This document shows positions 1-5,882 of a stretch of 6,402 bases of DNA, one piece after another (the stretch's first letter is position 1; every line of letters begins with the position of its first letter). The DNA lies in NCBI RefSeq assembly GCF_030382115.1, contig NZ_JAUDRJ010000003.1:5885050-5891451 (forward strand), read 5' to 3'. This stretch comes from Nostoc sp. GT001 (GTDB lineage Bacteria > Cyanobacteriota > Cyanobacteriia > Cyanobacteriales > Nostocaceae). A program made the translations under genes and the position numbers. Under the pieces are notes generated by a model. That model did not search any database. It saw nothing but the letters and a program-made list of their open reading frames with translations, and was not told where the DNA came from.

Positions 1-104
1 TTAAAAATTAAAAACTCTACAGATAAATCTAGGAACTTGAAACCTTGAATTAAGTACAGCGATAGTCGTTCATGCCCAACAAAGTACGATAAATTAATAA
101 TTTT

Positions 105-139
105 AATATGGTTGACATTGAGTCATAGTTCCATATTTA
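105..139 (+). promoter_or_regulatory. Possible ATPase promoter inside a nested inverted repeat
   Basis: A consensus -35 hexamer TTGACA (112-117) is followed after 16 bases by a weak -10-like TATTTA (134-139), about 70 bases before the ATPase start. AATATGG (105-111) and CCATATT (131-137) are perfect inverted repeats enclosing the -35, and TGAC (113-116) with GTCA (122-125) form a second pair inside. The arrangement suits an operator over a promoter. No copper-regulator consensus was recognised, and the -10 is poor. Confidence 0.35.
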
Positions 140-207
140 GCCTACGCTCGAATTAGAGACGCTTTTAGTCAGGCGTTGAATTTCTGTAGCGAATCTAAAC
201 ACAAGCC

Positions 208-2709
208 ATGCAACTTGTCCCGAAAACTAAGCCAGCCCTAGAACTTGACCCAATCCTAGAGAAGATTATTTTAGATGTTGGGGGTATGAAGTGTGCTGGG
301 TGTGTGAACGCAGTAGAGCGACAGCTGATCCAACATCCAGGAGTCAAGAGTGCCTGTGTGAACCTGGCCACAGAGGTAGCAGTTGTAGAGTCAGAAGTTG
401 GTGCAATAGATGTAGATGCACTGGCACAGCGATTAACAGCCGTTGGATTCCCGACTCAACCCCGAAAAGCTAATGGCACAGTAGCAGGCGAAATATCGAC
501 CTTACCAGATCCAGCAGAACGACAACGCCGAGAAATGCGTTCTTCTCTATGGCAGTTAGCGATCGCTGCAATCTTACTATTATTGTCGGGAAGTGGACAT
601 TTTGGTAATCTTGGTAGCTCAGTGCTGCCAGTGCTAAATAACATCTGGTTTCACTGTGGACTGGCGACAGTAGCGCTGTTAATTCCCGGTCGTCCGATTT
701 TAGTAGATGGCTGGCTGGGCTGGCGGCGAAATGCGCCTAACATGAACACCCTAGTGGGATTGGGAACGCTGACAGCCTACATTGCAAGTTTAGTAGCGTT
801 GCTTTTTCCCCAATTGGGTTGGGAATGCTTCTTTGACGAGCCAGTAATGATGCTGGGCTTTATTCTCTTAGGAAGGACATTAGAGCAACAAGCTAGAGGT
901 CGCGCGGCGGCTGCATTTAGGAAATTACTAGCACTCCAGCCACTCTTAGCGCGATTAATCGCCAACCCAGAAAAAGCCGGAATGGGTTCTTCTAGTGTTG
1001 AGATTCCTGCTGAACAAGTGCGTGTCGGTGAATGCTTACAAGTGCTACCAGGCGATAAAATCCCCGTTGATGGTGAAGTGGTGGTTGGTCAAACAACGGT
1101 TGATGAATCCATGTTGACTGGGGAATCAGTACCAGTAATCAAAAAACCAGGAGATATGGTGACAGGGGGGACACTAAACCAGTCAGGAGCGATCGCTATT
1201 CGGGCAACCCGGATTGGAAGTGATACAACTCTAGCTCAAATTGTCGCCCTAGTAGAAGCTGCACAAACTCGGAAAGCACCAGTACAGAAATTAGCAGATA
1301 CAGTAGCTGGTTACTTTACCTATGGAGTGTTGACGGCATCTGTCTTAACATTTGGATTTTGGTACTTTTTCGGTACTCACATTTGGACTGATATCACCAT
1401 GTCTGGTGGTATGGAAATGATGAACCACGCTACACATAACGCCCATTCCTCTCCCTTATTAATTAGTTTAAAACTAGCGATCGCAGTTATGGTAGTCGCC
1501 TGTCCCTGTGCTTTGGGACTTGCCACACCAACAGCCATTCTCGTGGGAACTGCTATGGGCGCAGAACGAGGTTTGTTAATCAAAGGTGGCGACGTTTTAG
1601 AAAGAGTACACCAGTTAAACACCGTAGTATTTGATAAAACTGGCACTCTCACCACAGGTAATCCCATTGTCACAGATTGTCTGTTAATTGAGGAAATGGG
1701 GAATGGCGAGTGCGCAATAGGGAGTAGTCAACCCTACTCCCTAATTCAACTAGCAGCAGCCGTAGAAAGCGGTACTCACCATCCCCTAGCAAAAGCGATT
1801 CAGCAAGAGGCACAACGGCAACAGTTATCGATTCCAGAGGCTGTAGACTTTCACACGGAACCAGGGCTAGGGGTATCTGCTGTGGTAGAGGGCACAGTTG
1901 TATTGTTGGGTAACTGGGAATGGTTGAGTTGGCACGGCATTGCAATTAACGAAACCACACAACAGGTAGCACAGGATTTAGCAACAGATGGTAAAACAGT
2001 CGTTTGTGTAGCAATTGGCGGAACTTTAGCCGGACTAATTGGTGTTTCTGATACCCTCAGATCGGATGCTCGATCCACTGTAGATAAGTTGCGTCAGATG
2101 GGCTTACGGGTAATGTTGCTCAGTGGCGATCGCCTAGAAGCAGCTAGTGCCATAGCCAAACAACTAGGATTAGATAGCGCTGATGTAATAGCAGGTGTTC
2201 CCCCAGCTAAAAAAGCGGCGGCAATACAGTCTCTCCAGTTAGAAGGGACAAGGGGACAAGGGGGACAAGGAGACAAGGGGGCAAAGAAAACTCCTAACTC
2301 CTCACTCTTAACTCCTAACTCCCCACTCCTAACTCAGCACTCGGTAGTCGCAATGGTAGGAGATGGAATCAACGATGCTCCAGCTTTATCCCAAGCTGAT
2401 GTAGGAATTGCTTTACACTCCGGGACAGATGTGGCGATGGAAACTGCTGAAATTATTTTAATGCGCGATCGCCTAAACGATGTCGTCGAATCTATTCAGC
2501 TTAGTCGGGCCACTTTCAACAAAATCCGCCAAAATTTATTCTGGGCTTTTGCATATAATACACTTGGCATTCCTTTAGCAGCAGGTGTTTTATTCCCTAG
2601 TCTGGGTTTTGTGCTTAACCCATCTGGTGCTGCTGCATTAATGGCTTTTAGCTCTGTTAGCGTCGTCACCAACTCAATATTATTACGGCGATTCGCTCAT
2701 CGCCCGTAG
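208..2709 (+). CDS. ctaA: Copper-transporting P1B-type ATPase, CtaA/PacS group
   Basis: This membrane pump moves Cu(I) using ATP; in cyanobacteria CtaA and PacS supply copper to plastocyanin and cytochrome oxidase. An N-terminal heavy-metal domain (about 18-88) carries M27-K-C29-A-G-C32. Membrane helices lie near 112-133, 147-171, 179-203, 210-228, 367-389, 415-442, 770-795 and 805-826. Motifs seen: TGES 304-307, CPC 432-434, phosphorylated D476 in DKTGT, HP 525-526 and GDGIND 718-723. N776/Y783-N784 and M812-x-x-S-S mark the Cu(I) subgroup. All catalytic residues are intact. The protein has 833 residues, longer than usual partly because repeat DNA adds about residues 681-711. The first ATG, 19 codons before the metal domain, was taken as start; no clear Shine-Dalgarno is visible. 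The copper P1B assignment is firm. CtaA over PacS rests on my recall of CxGC versus CxAC at the metal site and of the CFFDEPVM helix, and is less sure. Confidence 0.93.
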   Translation: MQLVPKTKPALELDPILEKIILDVGGMKCAGCVNAVERQLIQHPGVKSACVNLATEVAVVESEVGAIDVDALAQRLTAVGFPTQPRKANGTVAGEISTLPDPAERQRREMRSSLWQLAIAAILLLLSGSGHFGNLGSSVLPVLNNIWFHCGLATVALLIPGRPILVDGWLGWRRNAPNMNTLVGLGTLTAYIASLVALLFPQLGWECFFDEPVMMLGFILLGRTLEQQARGRAAAAFRKLLALQPLLARLIANPEKAGMGSSSVEIPAEQVRVGECLQVLPGDKIPVDGEVVVGQTTVDESMLTGESVPVIKKPGDMVTGGTLNQSGAIAIRATRIGSDTTLAQIVALVEAAQTRKAPVQKLADTVAGYFTYGVLTASVLTFGFWYFFGTHIWTDITMSGGMEMMNHATHNAHSSPLLISLKLAIAVMVVACPCALGLATPTAILVGTAMGAERGLLIKGGDVLERVHQLNTVVFDKTGTLTTGNPIVTDCLLIEEMGNGECAIGSSQPYSLIQLAAAVESGTHHPLAKAIQQEAQRQQLSIPEAVDFHTEPGLGVSAVVEGTVVLLGNWEWLSWHGIAINETTQQVAQDLATDGKTVVCVAIGGTLAGLIGVSDTLRSDARSTVDKLRQMGLRVMLLSGDRLEAASAIAKQLGLDSADVIAGVPPAKKAAAIQSLQLEGTRGQGGQGDKGAKKTPNSSLLTPNSPLLTQHSVVAMVGDGINDAPALSQADVGIALHSGTDVAMETAEIILMRDRLNDVVESIQLSRATFNKIRQNLFWAFAYNTLGIPLAAGVLFPSLGFVLNPSGAAALMAFSSVSVVTNSILLRRFAHRP
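1718..1743 (+). repeat. Perfect 10-bp hairpin in the ATPase N-domain coding region
   Basis: TAGGGAGTAG (1718-1727) and CTACTCCCTA (1734-1743) are perfect inverted repeats around a six-base loop. The stretch lies in codons for about residues 497-511, between the strand after DKTGT and the first N-domain helix. The preceding bases 1696-1720 are G-rich in the style of the intergenic repeats. It is probably a second, smaller repeat-derived insertion. Confidence 0.6.
2248..2340 (+). repeat. In-frame tandem repeat block inside the ATPase gene
   Basis: The block has two parts. Bases 2245-2281 are G-rich units of 7-9 bases built on G(2-5)ACAA. Bases 2290-2338 are seven consecutive heptads of ACTCxxx type (ACTCCTA three times, ACTCCTC, ACTCTTA, ACTCCCC, ACTCAGC). 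It encodes about residues 681-711, including two TPNS-x-LL units. In P1B ATPases a helix ending in LQ-x-EG is normally followed at once by [11 protein letters not shown], so the block reads as an insertion whose length, 93 bases, keeps the frame. The DNA resembles the intergenic heptads elsewhere in this window. Exact borders are inferred. Confidence 0.85.
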
Positions 2710-2817
2710 AAAACTCCTTTACAAGTCCAATTTGCCAGCACAAATCTTGGTTATCAAAACACAATTCAGGAGTCAGTCTTCAGATTAAGACACTTACCAA
2801 AGCTATCATAGCTACTG

Positions 2818-2841
2818 GAGTAGAACGGCCATGTTCTACTC
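2818..2841 (+). terminator. Perfect 9-bp hairpin downstream of the ATPase gene
   Basis: GAGTAGAAC (2818-2826) and GTTCTACTC (2833-2841) pair perfectly around the loop GGCCAT. The hairpin lies 108 bases after the ATPase stop and 65 bases before the FHA start, and is followed only by TTTC rather than a T-run. It may be an imperfect intrinsic terminator or an operator for the downstream gene. Confidence 0.4.
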
Positions 2842-2880
2842 TTTCAAGGTATTATGCAATTTTAAAGCTTATTTAGATTA

Positions 2881-2900
2881 GCACCACAGAGTGATGGTGC
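2881..2900 (+). promoter_or_regulatory. Small hairpin directly before the FHA start
   Basis: GCACCA (2881-2886) pairs with TGGTGC (2895-2900) around an eight-base loop. The stem ends six bases before the ATG at 2907, in the place where a ribosome binding site would sit. In mRNA it could hide the initiation region. It could also mean that translation starts at the later ATG at 2964. Confidence 0.3.
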
Positions 2901-2906
2901 GCGAAA

Positions 2907-3395
2907 ATGGCAAGATACGATACTAAACAAATCTTAATCAATTACAGTTCCACCGATTTGTCAATGGCAGCAGAAACTAATGAAAACCATCTACTAATTA
3001 TTGAAGACGATCAAGGTCGCAAAGAATTTTCTCTGGAGCACCCCGTCTACTCTATTGGTAGAGACCGCGAATGTAATATCCGTTTAATGTCGCAGTTTGT
3101 CTCCCGCCGCCATGCCACATTAGTGAGATTGCCACGAGAGCATAATAGTCATAGCTACTATTACCGGATTGTAGATGGCGATGCCAAAGGTAAGCCTAGT
3201 TCTAATGGTTTGATGATTAATGGACGCAAGATACCAGCCCACGATCTCAGAAATGAAGACGAGATCGTTTTTGGGCCTCAAGTACGTGCCATTTATTACC
3301 TTTTAAGAAATACTCAGCGTTTAGGACAAACAGATTCGAGTGAGTATGATATTACACTAATAAACCCCGGGATGGCCGAGGATTTAGAGGAGTAA
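2907..3395 (+). CDS. Small stand-alone FHA-domain protein
   Basis: Forkhead-associated domains bind phosphothreonine peptides, so this is likely a soluble adaptor in Ser/Thr kinase signalling or protein assembly. The single domain spans about residues 28-134. It shows the family residues G51-R52 (strand 3-4 loop), S66-R-R-H69, S99-N100-G101 and N105-G106; R52, S66 and N100 correspond to phosphopeptide contacts in known FHA folds. The tail (135-162) is short and acidic, with several T/S residues. There is no membrane segment, kinase domain or other fused module. The start at 2907 gives 162 residues; ATG 2964 (M20, giving 143 residues beginning MAAETNENHLL) is an equally plausible start because residues 1-19 lie outside the fold and neither ATG has a clear Shine-Dalgarno. 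No kinase or phosphatase gene lies in the window, so the partner is unknown. Confidence 0.9.
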   Translation: MARYDTKQILINYSSTDLSMAAETNENHLLIIEDDQGRKEFSLEHPVYSIGRDRECNIRLMSQFVSRRHATLVRLPREHNSHSYYYRIVDGDAKGKPSSNGLMINGRKIPAHDLRNEDEIVFGPQVRAIYYLLRNTQRLGQTDSSEYDITLINPGMAEDLEE

Positions 3396-3425
3396 GCGAG
3401 TGAATTATAACTACCAATTACAGTC

Positions 3426-3460
3426 TGACACTTCCACAGCTTCAAGCCGTGGGAGTATCA
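3426..3460. terminator. Long imperfect hairpin between convergent genes
   Basis: Bases 3426-3440 pair with 3446-3460 around TTCAA, giving a 15-position stem. Read on the plus strand it has two C-A mismatches and one G-T wobble; on the minus strand it has one mismatch and two wobbles. It lies 30 bases after the FHA stop and 16 bases beyond the stop of the convergent gene, so a bidirectional terminator is the simplest role. Neither side has a strong T-run. The CCCACGGC-TTGAA-GC.GTGG core also resembles hairpins at the ends of IS200/IS605 elements. Confidence 0.5.
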
Positions 3461-3476
3461 ATTCAATCACCAAAGC

Positions 3477-3824
3477 TTATCCTGCAATACTTTCAATCAA
3501 ATGCCAATGACGGCTACTTTCAATAGATTGCTTGATTAACTCAAACATTTGTCGGCAGTAATTATCTAGGTGAATTGGTAGTTCTTCATTTTTAATCACA
3601 ATACTCATGCGAGTTTCCGTTTCAGTAGATTTTGATTTATCAATCAGTACTTCTACTGTTATTAATTTAGGAAAAGGAACATTTCCAGGAACCTCACGAC
3701 CGATAATATATTCGGCTGTGTGATATTGAATATCCAACTGACAGTCCTGTAGAAGTTCTACAAGTAACGGCAACAGATGGTCACTAGGAACAGAAACAAT
3801 AAATGAACAGGTATAGCGAGCCAT
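3477..3824 (-). CDS. Conserved-looking protein of unknown function, 115 aa
   Basis: I do not recognise this family. The 115-residue product is soluble, with no signal peptide or membrane helix. It begins MARYTCSFIVSVP, then a predicted helix (DHLLPLLVELLQDC, about 15-28) and alternating strands (about 30-37, 53-63 and 71-78, the last with R72-M-S-I-V-I). A helical C-terminal part follows (86-104, with DNYCRQMFELIKQSI). The alternating pattern suggests a small alpha/beta fold, which is only an inference. Its start codon at 3824 is preceded by a GGGG run about five bases upstream, a weak ribosome site. The gene is convergent with the FHA gene and divergent from the epimerase gene, so it is probably transcribed alone. 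Its codon use and length look like a real gene, and no competing frame is better. Confidence 0.75.
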   Translation of the reverse strand: MARYTCSFIVSVPSDHLLPLLVELLQDCQLDIQYHTAEYIIGREVPGNVPFPKLITVEVLIDKSKSTETETRMSIVIKNEELPIHLDNYCRQMFELIKQSIESSRHWHLIESIAG

Positions 3825-3858
3825 AATAGCCCCAAGCCTTGCAACACTCCGTCCATCC

Positions 3859-3865
3859 TATAATA
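3859..3865. promoter_or_regulatory. Overlapping -10-like hexamers in a divergent spacer
   Basis: The plus strand reads TATAAT at 3859-3864 and the minus strand reads TATTAT across 3865-3860. The minus-strand hexamer would give the 115-residue gene a leader of about 30 bases. No convincing -35 was found at 16-18 bases on either strand. Confidence 0.25.
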
Positions 3866-3938
3866 CCGAAGTATCTAAATATAAAGTCATTAAAAAATCA
3901 AAGTTTTTCAGAGCAGGTACAGATATACAGTCAACGAA

Positions 3939-3989
3939 GAGGCAGGACACTTCGACTACGCTCAGTGACCTCCTGCCTCCTGCCCTCTG
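3939..3989. repeat. Hairpin element with heptad tail and shared 18-base core
   Basis: GAGGCAGGA (3939-3947) pairs with TCCTGCCTC (3971-3979), and CACT (3948-3951) pairs with AGTG (3964-3967) inside it. The core ACTTCGACTACGCTCAGT (3949-3966) recurs exactly, in reverse complement, at 5915-5932. The right arm is part of three tandem heptads, CCTCCTG, CCTCCTG and CCCTCTG (3969-3989). It is a dispersed repeat lying 64 bases upstream of the epimerase-like gene. Confidence 0.8.
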
Positions 3990-4003
3990 ACTTCTTTGGT
4001 AAG

Positions 4004-4031
4004 CTGAAAGTTTGATCAAAAACTTTACAAT
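4004..4031 (+). promoter_or_regulatory. Possible promoter of the epimerase-like gene
   Basis: TACAAT (4026-4031) is a good -10, with a 4-of-6 -35 match CTGAAA (4004-4009) at 16 bases. Transcription would begin near 4038, leaving a leader of about 16 bases that includes the GAGG ribosome site at 4044-4047. An inverted repeat AAAGTTT (4007-4013) / AAACTTT (4020-4026) fills the spacer and could bind a regulator. Confidence 0.4.
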
Positions 4032-4053
4032 AAAGGTTTGGCTGAGGTAGAAA

Positions 4054-4974
4054 ATGAAAGTCGCAATTACTGGGGCAACAGGATTTGTCGGTAGTCGTTT
4101 GGTACAACGATTACACGGGGAAGGTCATAAAACAGTAGTATTAACTCGGAATACCACTTTTGCTCAAAAGGTTTTTCCCTCTGAGGCTTTCCCTAATGTA
4201 GAAATTGTTGCCTATACACCAAATGCATCTGGTTCTTGGCAAGGTGTCATCGCTAGTTGTGATGGCGTAGTTAATTTGGCAGGAGAACCTATTGGTGAAG
4301 GACGCTGGACACCAGAACGGAAACAAGAAATCCTCAATAGCCGAAAGTTAGGTACACAAAAAATAGTTGAAGCAATAGCCAACGCTAATCCTCAACCATC
4401 AGTGTTAATTAACGCTTCAGCTATTGGCTACTACGGCACCAGTGAAACGGCTACCTTTGATGAAACCAGTCTATCTGGTAACGATTTTCTTGCCCAAGTC
4501 TGCCAAGCCTGGGAAGCTGAAGCGAGAAAAGTAAAAGATGCTGGTGTGCGACTGGTAATTCTGCGTTTTGGAATTGTTCTGGGCAATGGTGGTGCTTTAG
4601 GTAAAATGATTCCGCCTTTCAAACTCTTTGCTGGCGGGCCTATTGGCAGTGGTCGGCAGTGGTTCTCATGGATTCACGTAGACGATTTAGTTAACCTGAT
4701 TTTGCAAGCTTTAACTAAACCGGAAATAGAAGGTGTATATAATGCCACTGCCCCTAACCCAGTTCGGATGGCAGATTTAAGCCAAGCTTTGGGACAAGTG
4801 ATGAATCGACCTTCTTGGTTGCCTGTTCCTGCTTTTGCGATCGAAGCTCTTTTAGGAGACGGGGCTATAGTAGTTTTAGAAGGTCAGCAAGTTATCCCAA
4901 AACGCACTGTGCAAACAGGCTTTGAGTACAAATATCCTAATTTGCAATCAGCATTAACACAAATTCTTACATAG
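4054..4974 (+). CDS. TIGR01777 epimerase-like protein, SulA/GC1-type
   Basis: This is an atypical extended short-chain dehydrogenase (NAD(P)-binding Rossmann fold) of the TIGR01777/YfcH family. Plant GC1 (AtSulA) and the cyanobacterial SulA homologue belong here; they act in plastid or cell division, and their substrate is unknown. The Rossmann motif G7-A-T-G10-F-V-G13 opens the protein. Family blocks follow: NLAGEPI (74-80), SAIGYYG (122-128), RFGIVLG (171-177), GSGRQWFSWIHVDDL (198-212) and YNATAPNPV (229-237). A C-terminal DUF1731-like part (about 250-300) completes it. The 306 residues match the family length. The classical YxxxK is not evident after GYYG, as is usual for this family. The start is supported by GAGG at 4044-4047, six bases upstream. 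The product is cytosolic. It stands alone, divergent from one gene and convergent with the next. The family is sure; a division role comes from homologues. Confidence 0.93.
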   Translation: MKVAITGATGFVGSRLVQRLHGEGHKTVVLTRNTTFAQKVFPSEAFPNVEIVAYTPNASGSWQGVIASCDGVVNLAGEPIGEGRWTPERKQEILNSRKLGTQKIVEAIANANPQPSVLINASAIGYYGTSETATFDETSLSGNDFLAQVCQAWEAEARKVKDAGVRLVILRFGIVLGNGGALGKMIPPFKLFAGGPIGSGRQWFSWIHVDDLVNLILQALTKPEIEGVYNATAPNPVRMADLSQALGQVMNRPSWLPVPAFAIEALLGDGAIVVLEGQQVIPKRTVQTGFEYKYPNLQSALTQILT

Positions 4975-4981
4975 ATTCAAA

Positions 4982-5076
4982 GGGAGTGCGGAGCAAGAAT
5001 TTTAGATTTTGGATTTTAGATCGAAATTTAATCCAAAATCTCAAATCCAAAATCCAAAATTGAATTGCCCCATGCC
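4982..5076. repeat. Repeat element E1 with 12-bp hairpin arms
   Basis: AGATTTTGGATT (5004-5015) and AATCCAAAATCT (5030-5041) are perfect inverted repeats around a 14-base loop. Further AAATCC-type heptads run from 5042 to 5062. The whole element matches E2 (5359-5454) in reverse complement. It begins eight bases after the epimerase-like stop, so it may act as that gene's terminator. Confidence 0.85.
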
Positions 5077-5087
5077 TTATTCTTTGA

Positions 5088-5333
5088 CTATTGACTAGAA
5101 AGAAATTTTTTGGAAACCCAACTGATAATACCGCTGAGAATTGCACCGCCCATGAGAATGCCAATTGCGGGGTTAAACAAGGGTTGCCACAGTTGATGCC
5201 ACAAATCTAAACCCAAGTTTACTCCAGCGGCATCACCGATCGCAGCGATCGCTAACCAGCCAAAACCAAACAAAACCAAAAAAACATCGGCGACTAAAAC
5301 CATGTTTAGCCAATTTAACAATTTATCTTTCAT
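5088..5333 (-). CDS. Small two-helix membrane protein, unknown function
   Basis: The 81-residue product has a short basic N terminus (MKDKLLNWLN), a hydrophobic helix at about 11-33 and a second at about 54-74. The linker holds several tryptophans and a DLWHQLWQP stretch, and the C terminus is basic (KK, 75-76). A two-pass inner or thylakoid membrane protein is expected; I do not recognise its function. The frame is open further upstream to a TTG at 5375, but those 14 codons are proline- and asparagine-rich translation of repeat DNA, so ATG 5331-5333 is the better start. No Shine-Dalgarno is visible because heptads occupy its place. The stop codon lies inside a duplicated TTGACTA heptad (5084-5097). 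The gene is bracketed by inverted elements E1 and E2. Hydrophobic periodicity and a GCGATCGC site inside support a real gene. Confidence 0.7.
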   Translation of the reverse strand: MKDKLLNWLNMVLVADVFLVLFGFGWLAIAAIGDAAGVNLGLDLWHQLWQPLFNPAIGILMGGAILSGIISWVSKKFLSSQ

Positions 5334-5342
5334 GATTGGATT

Positions 5343-5370
5343 GGGGAATGGGAAATTGGGAATGGGGCAA
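5343..5370 (+). repeat. Four G-rich heptads, G-quadruplex-like
   Basis: GGGGAAT, GGGAAAT, TGGGAAT and GGGGCAA follow one another. Four runs of at least three G are separated by loops of 3, 5 and 3 bases, which fits the G3+N1-7 quadruplex pattern. The block ends nine bases upstream of the membrane protein's start codon, on the template strand of that gene. Confidence 0.75.
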
Positions 5371-5454
5371 TTCAATTTTGGATTTAAGATTTTGGATTAA
5401 ATTTCAATCTAAAATCCAAAATCTCAAATCTAAAATTCTTACTCCCCACTCCCC
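5359..5454. repeat. Repeat element E2, inverted partner of E1
   Basis: AGATTTTGGATT (5387-5398) and AATCCAAAATCT (5413-5424) form a 12-bp hairpin with a 14-base loop. In reverse complement its 38-base core differs from E1 by one base. Outer parts also align, except for one seven-base gain and one seven-base loss. The right end is two ACTCCCC heptads (5441-5454), five bases from the TPR gene's stop. Confidence 0.85.
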
Positions 5455-5459
5455 ATCTT

Positions 5460-5882
5460 TTACTTTTCAAACAGCCAATTTTTGACTTTTGTTAAACTCT
5501 GCCAATCTGGTTTTCTACTTAAACCGTCCTCAATACTATTTTTTATTTCATCGCTCCATTCTTCATTGACAAATATCAACTGCTGTGCTATGTCAATGTG
5601 TTCCCGCAAACCTTTTTGCTTTGTTTCCAGCATTGCTAAGGCGAGATTGATTCTAGCCTGGGGATCTTGGGGATTTAACTTGACTGCCTTCTGTCCAGCT
5701 TTGTAAGCCAAATTGGGTTTGTTGTCGAGTAGATACAACCATGCTAAACAAACCCAAGCAGCACTAGTTTTAGGAGCGCGATCGCACACTTCTTTAAATA
5801 CAGGGATTAAAGATTCTGCTGATTCTCCTGCTTTATAGCGTTCTAAACCTGTATCAAACAGGGATTCAACTGTATTAGTCAT
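5460..5882 (-). CDS. Small TPR-repeat protein
   Basis: The 140-residue protein is soluble and all-helical, built of about three tetratricopeptide repeats: residues 4-37, 41-74 and 75-108. The second is clearest, with A41-A-W43, L46-A47, Y50, A59-Y60, A66 and L69-N-P71 in TPR consensus positions. The first ends in a similar D34-R-A-P. TPRs are protein-binding scaffolds, so this is probably an adaptor; its partner is unknown. The last 30 residues (KPDWQSLTKVKNWLFEK) form a final helix. There is no signal peptide. The ATG at 5882 is the last of several ATGs produced by upstream heptads (5880-5907); the in-frame one at 5903 meets a stop after four codons, so 5882 is the first usable start. No Shine-Dalgarno is present. 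It lies 95 bases downstream of the Fe-S carrier gene on the same strand, separated by repeats. Confidence 0.85.
   Translation of the reverse strand: MTNTVESLFDTGLERYKAGESAESLIPVFKEVCDRAPKTSAAWVCLAWLYLLDNKPNLAYKAGQKAVKLNPQDPQARINLALAMLETKQKGLREHIDIAQQLIFVNEEWSDEIKNSIEDGLSRKPDWQSLTKVKNWLFEK

Noticed and set aside
1377..2276. Several minus-strand frames of 60-98 codons inside the ATPase gene
   Set aside because: They overlap conserved P-ATPase motifs on the other strand and have no protein features of their own.
2907..3824. Shared MARY start of the FHA protein and the convergent unknown protein
   Set aside because: Only four residues match and the following sequence and fold differ, so it is coincidence.
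3911..3930. NtcA-type site (GTA-N8-TAC) near GTACAGATATAC
   Set aside because: The spacing is six bases rather than eight, and there is no matching -10.
5334..5375. N-terminal extension of the small membrane protein from a TTG start
   Set aside because: The 14 codons are translated heptad DNA (asparagine, proline, phenylalanine), the start is TTG, and a good ATG with a basic amphipathic N terminus follows at 5331-5333.
5482..5706. Plus-strand reading frame of 74 codons opposite the TPR gene
   Set aside because: It is antisense to clear TPR coding sequence and shows no domain or ribosome site.
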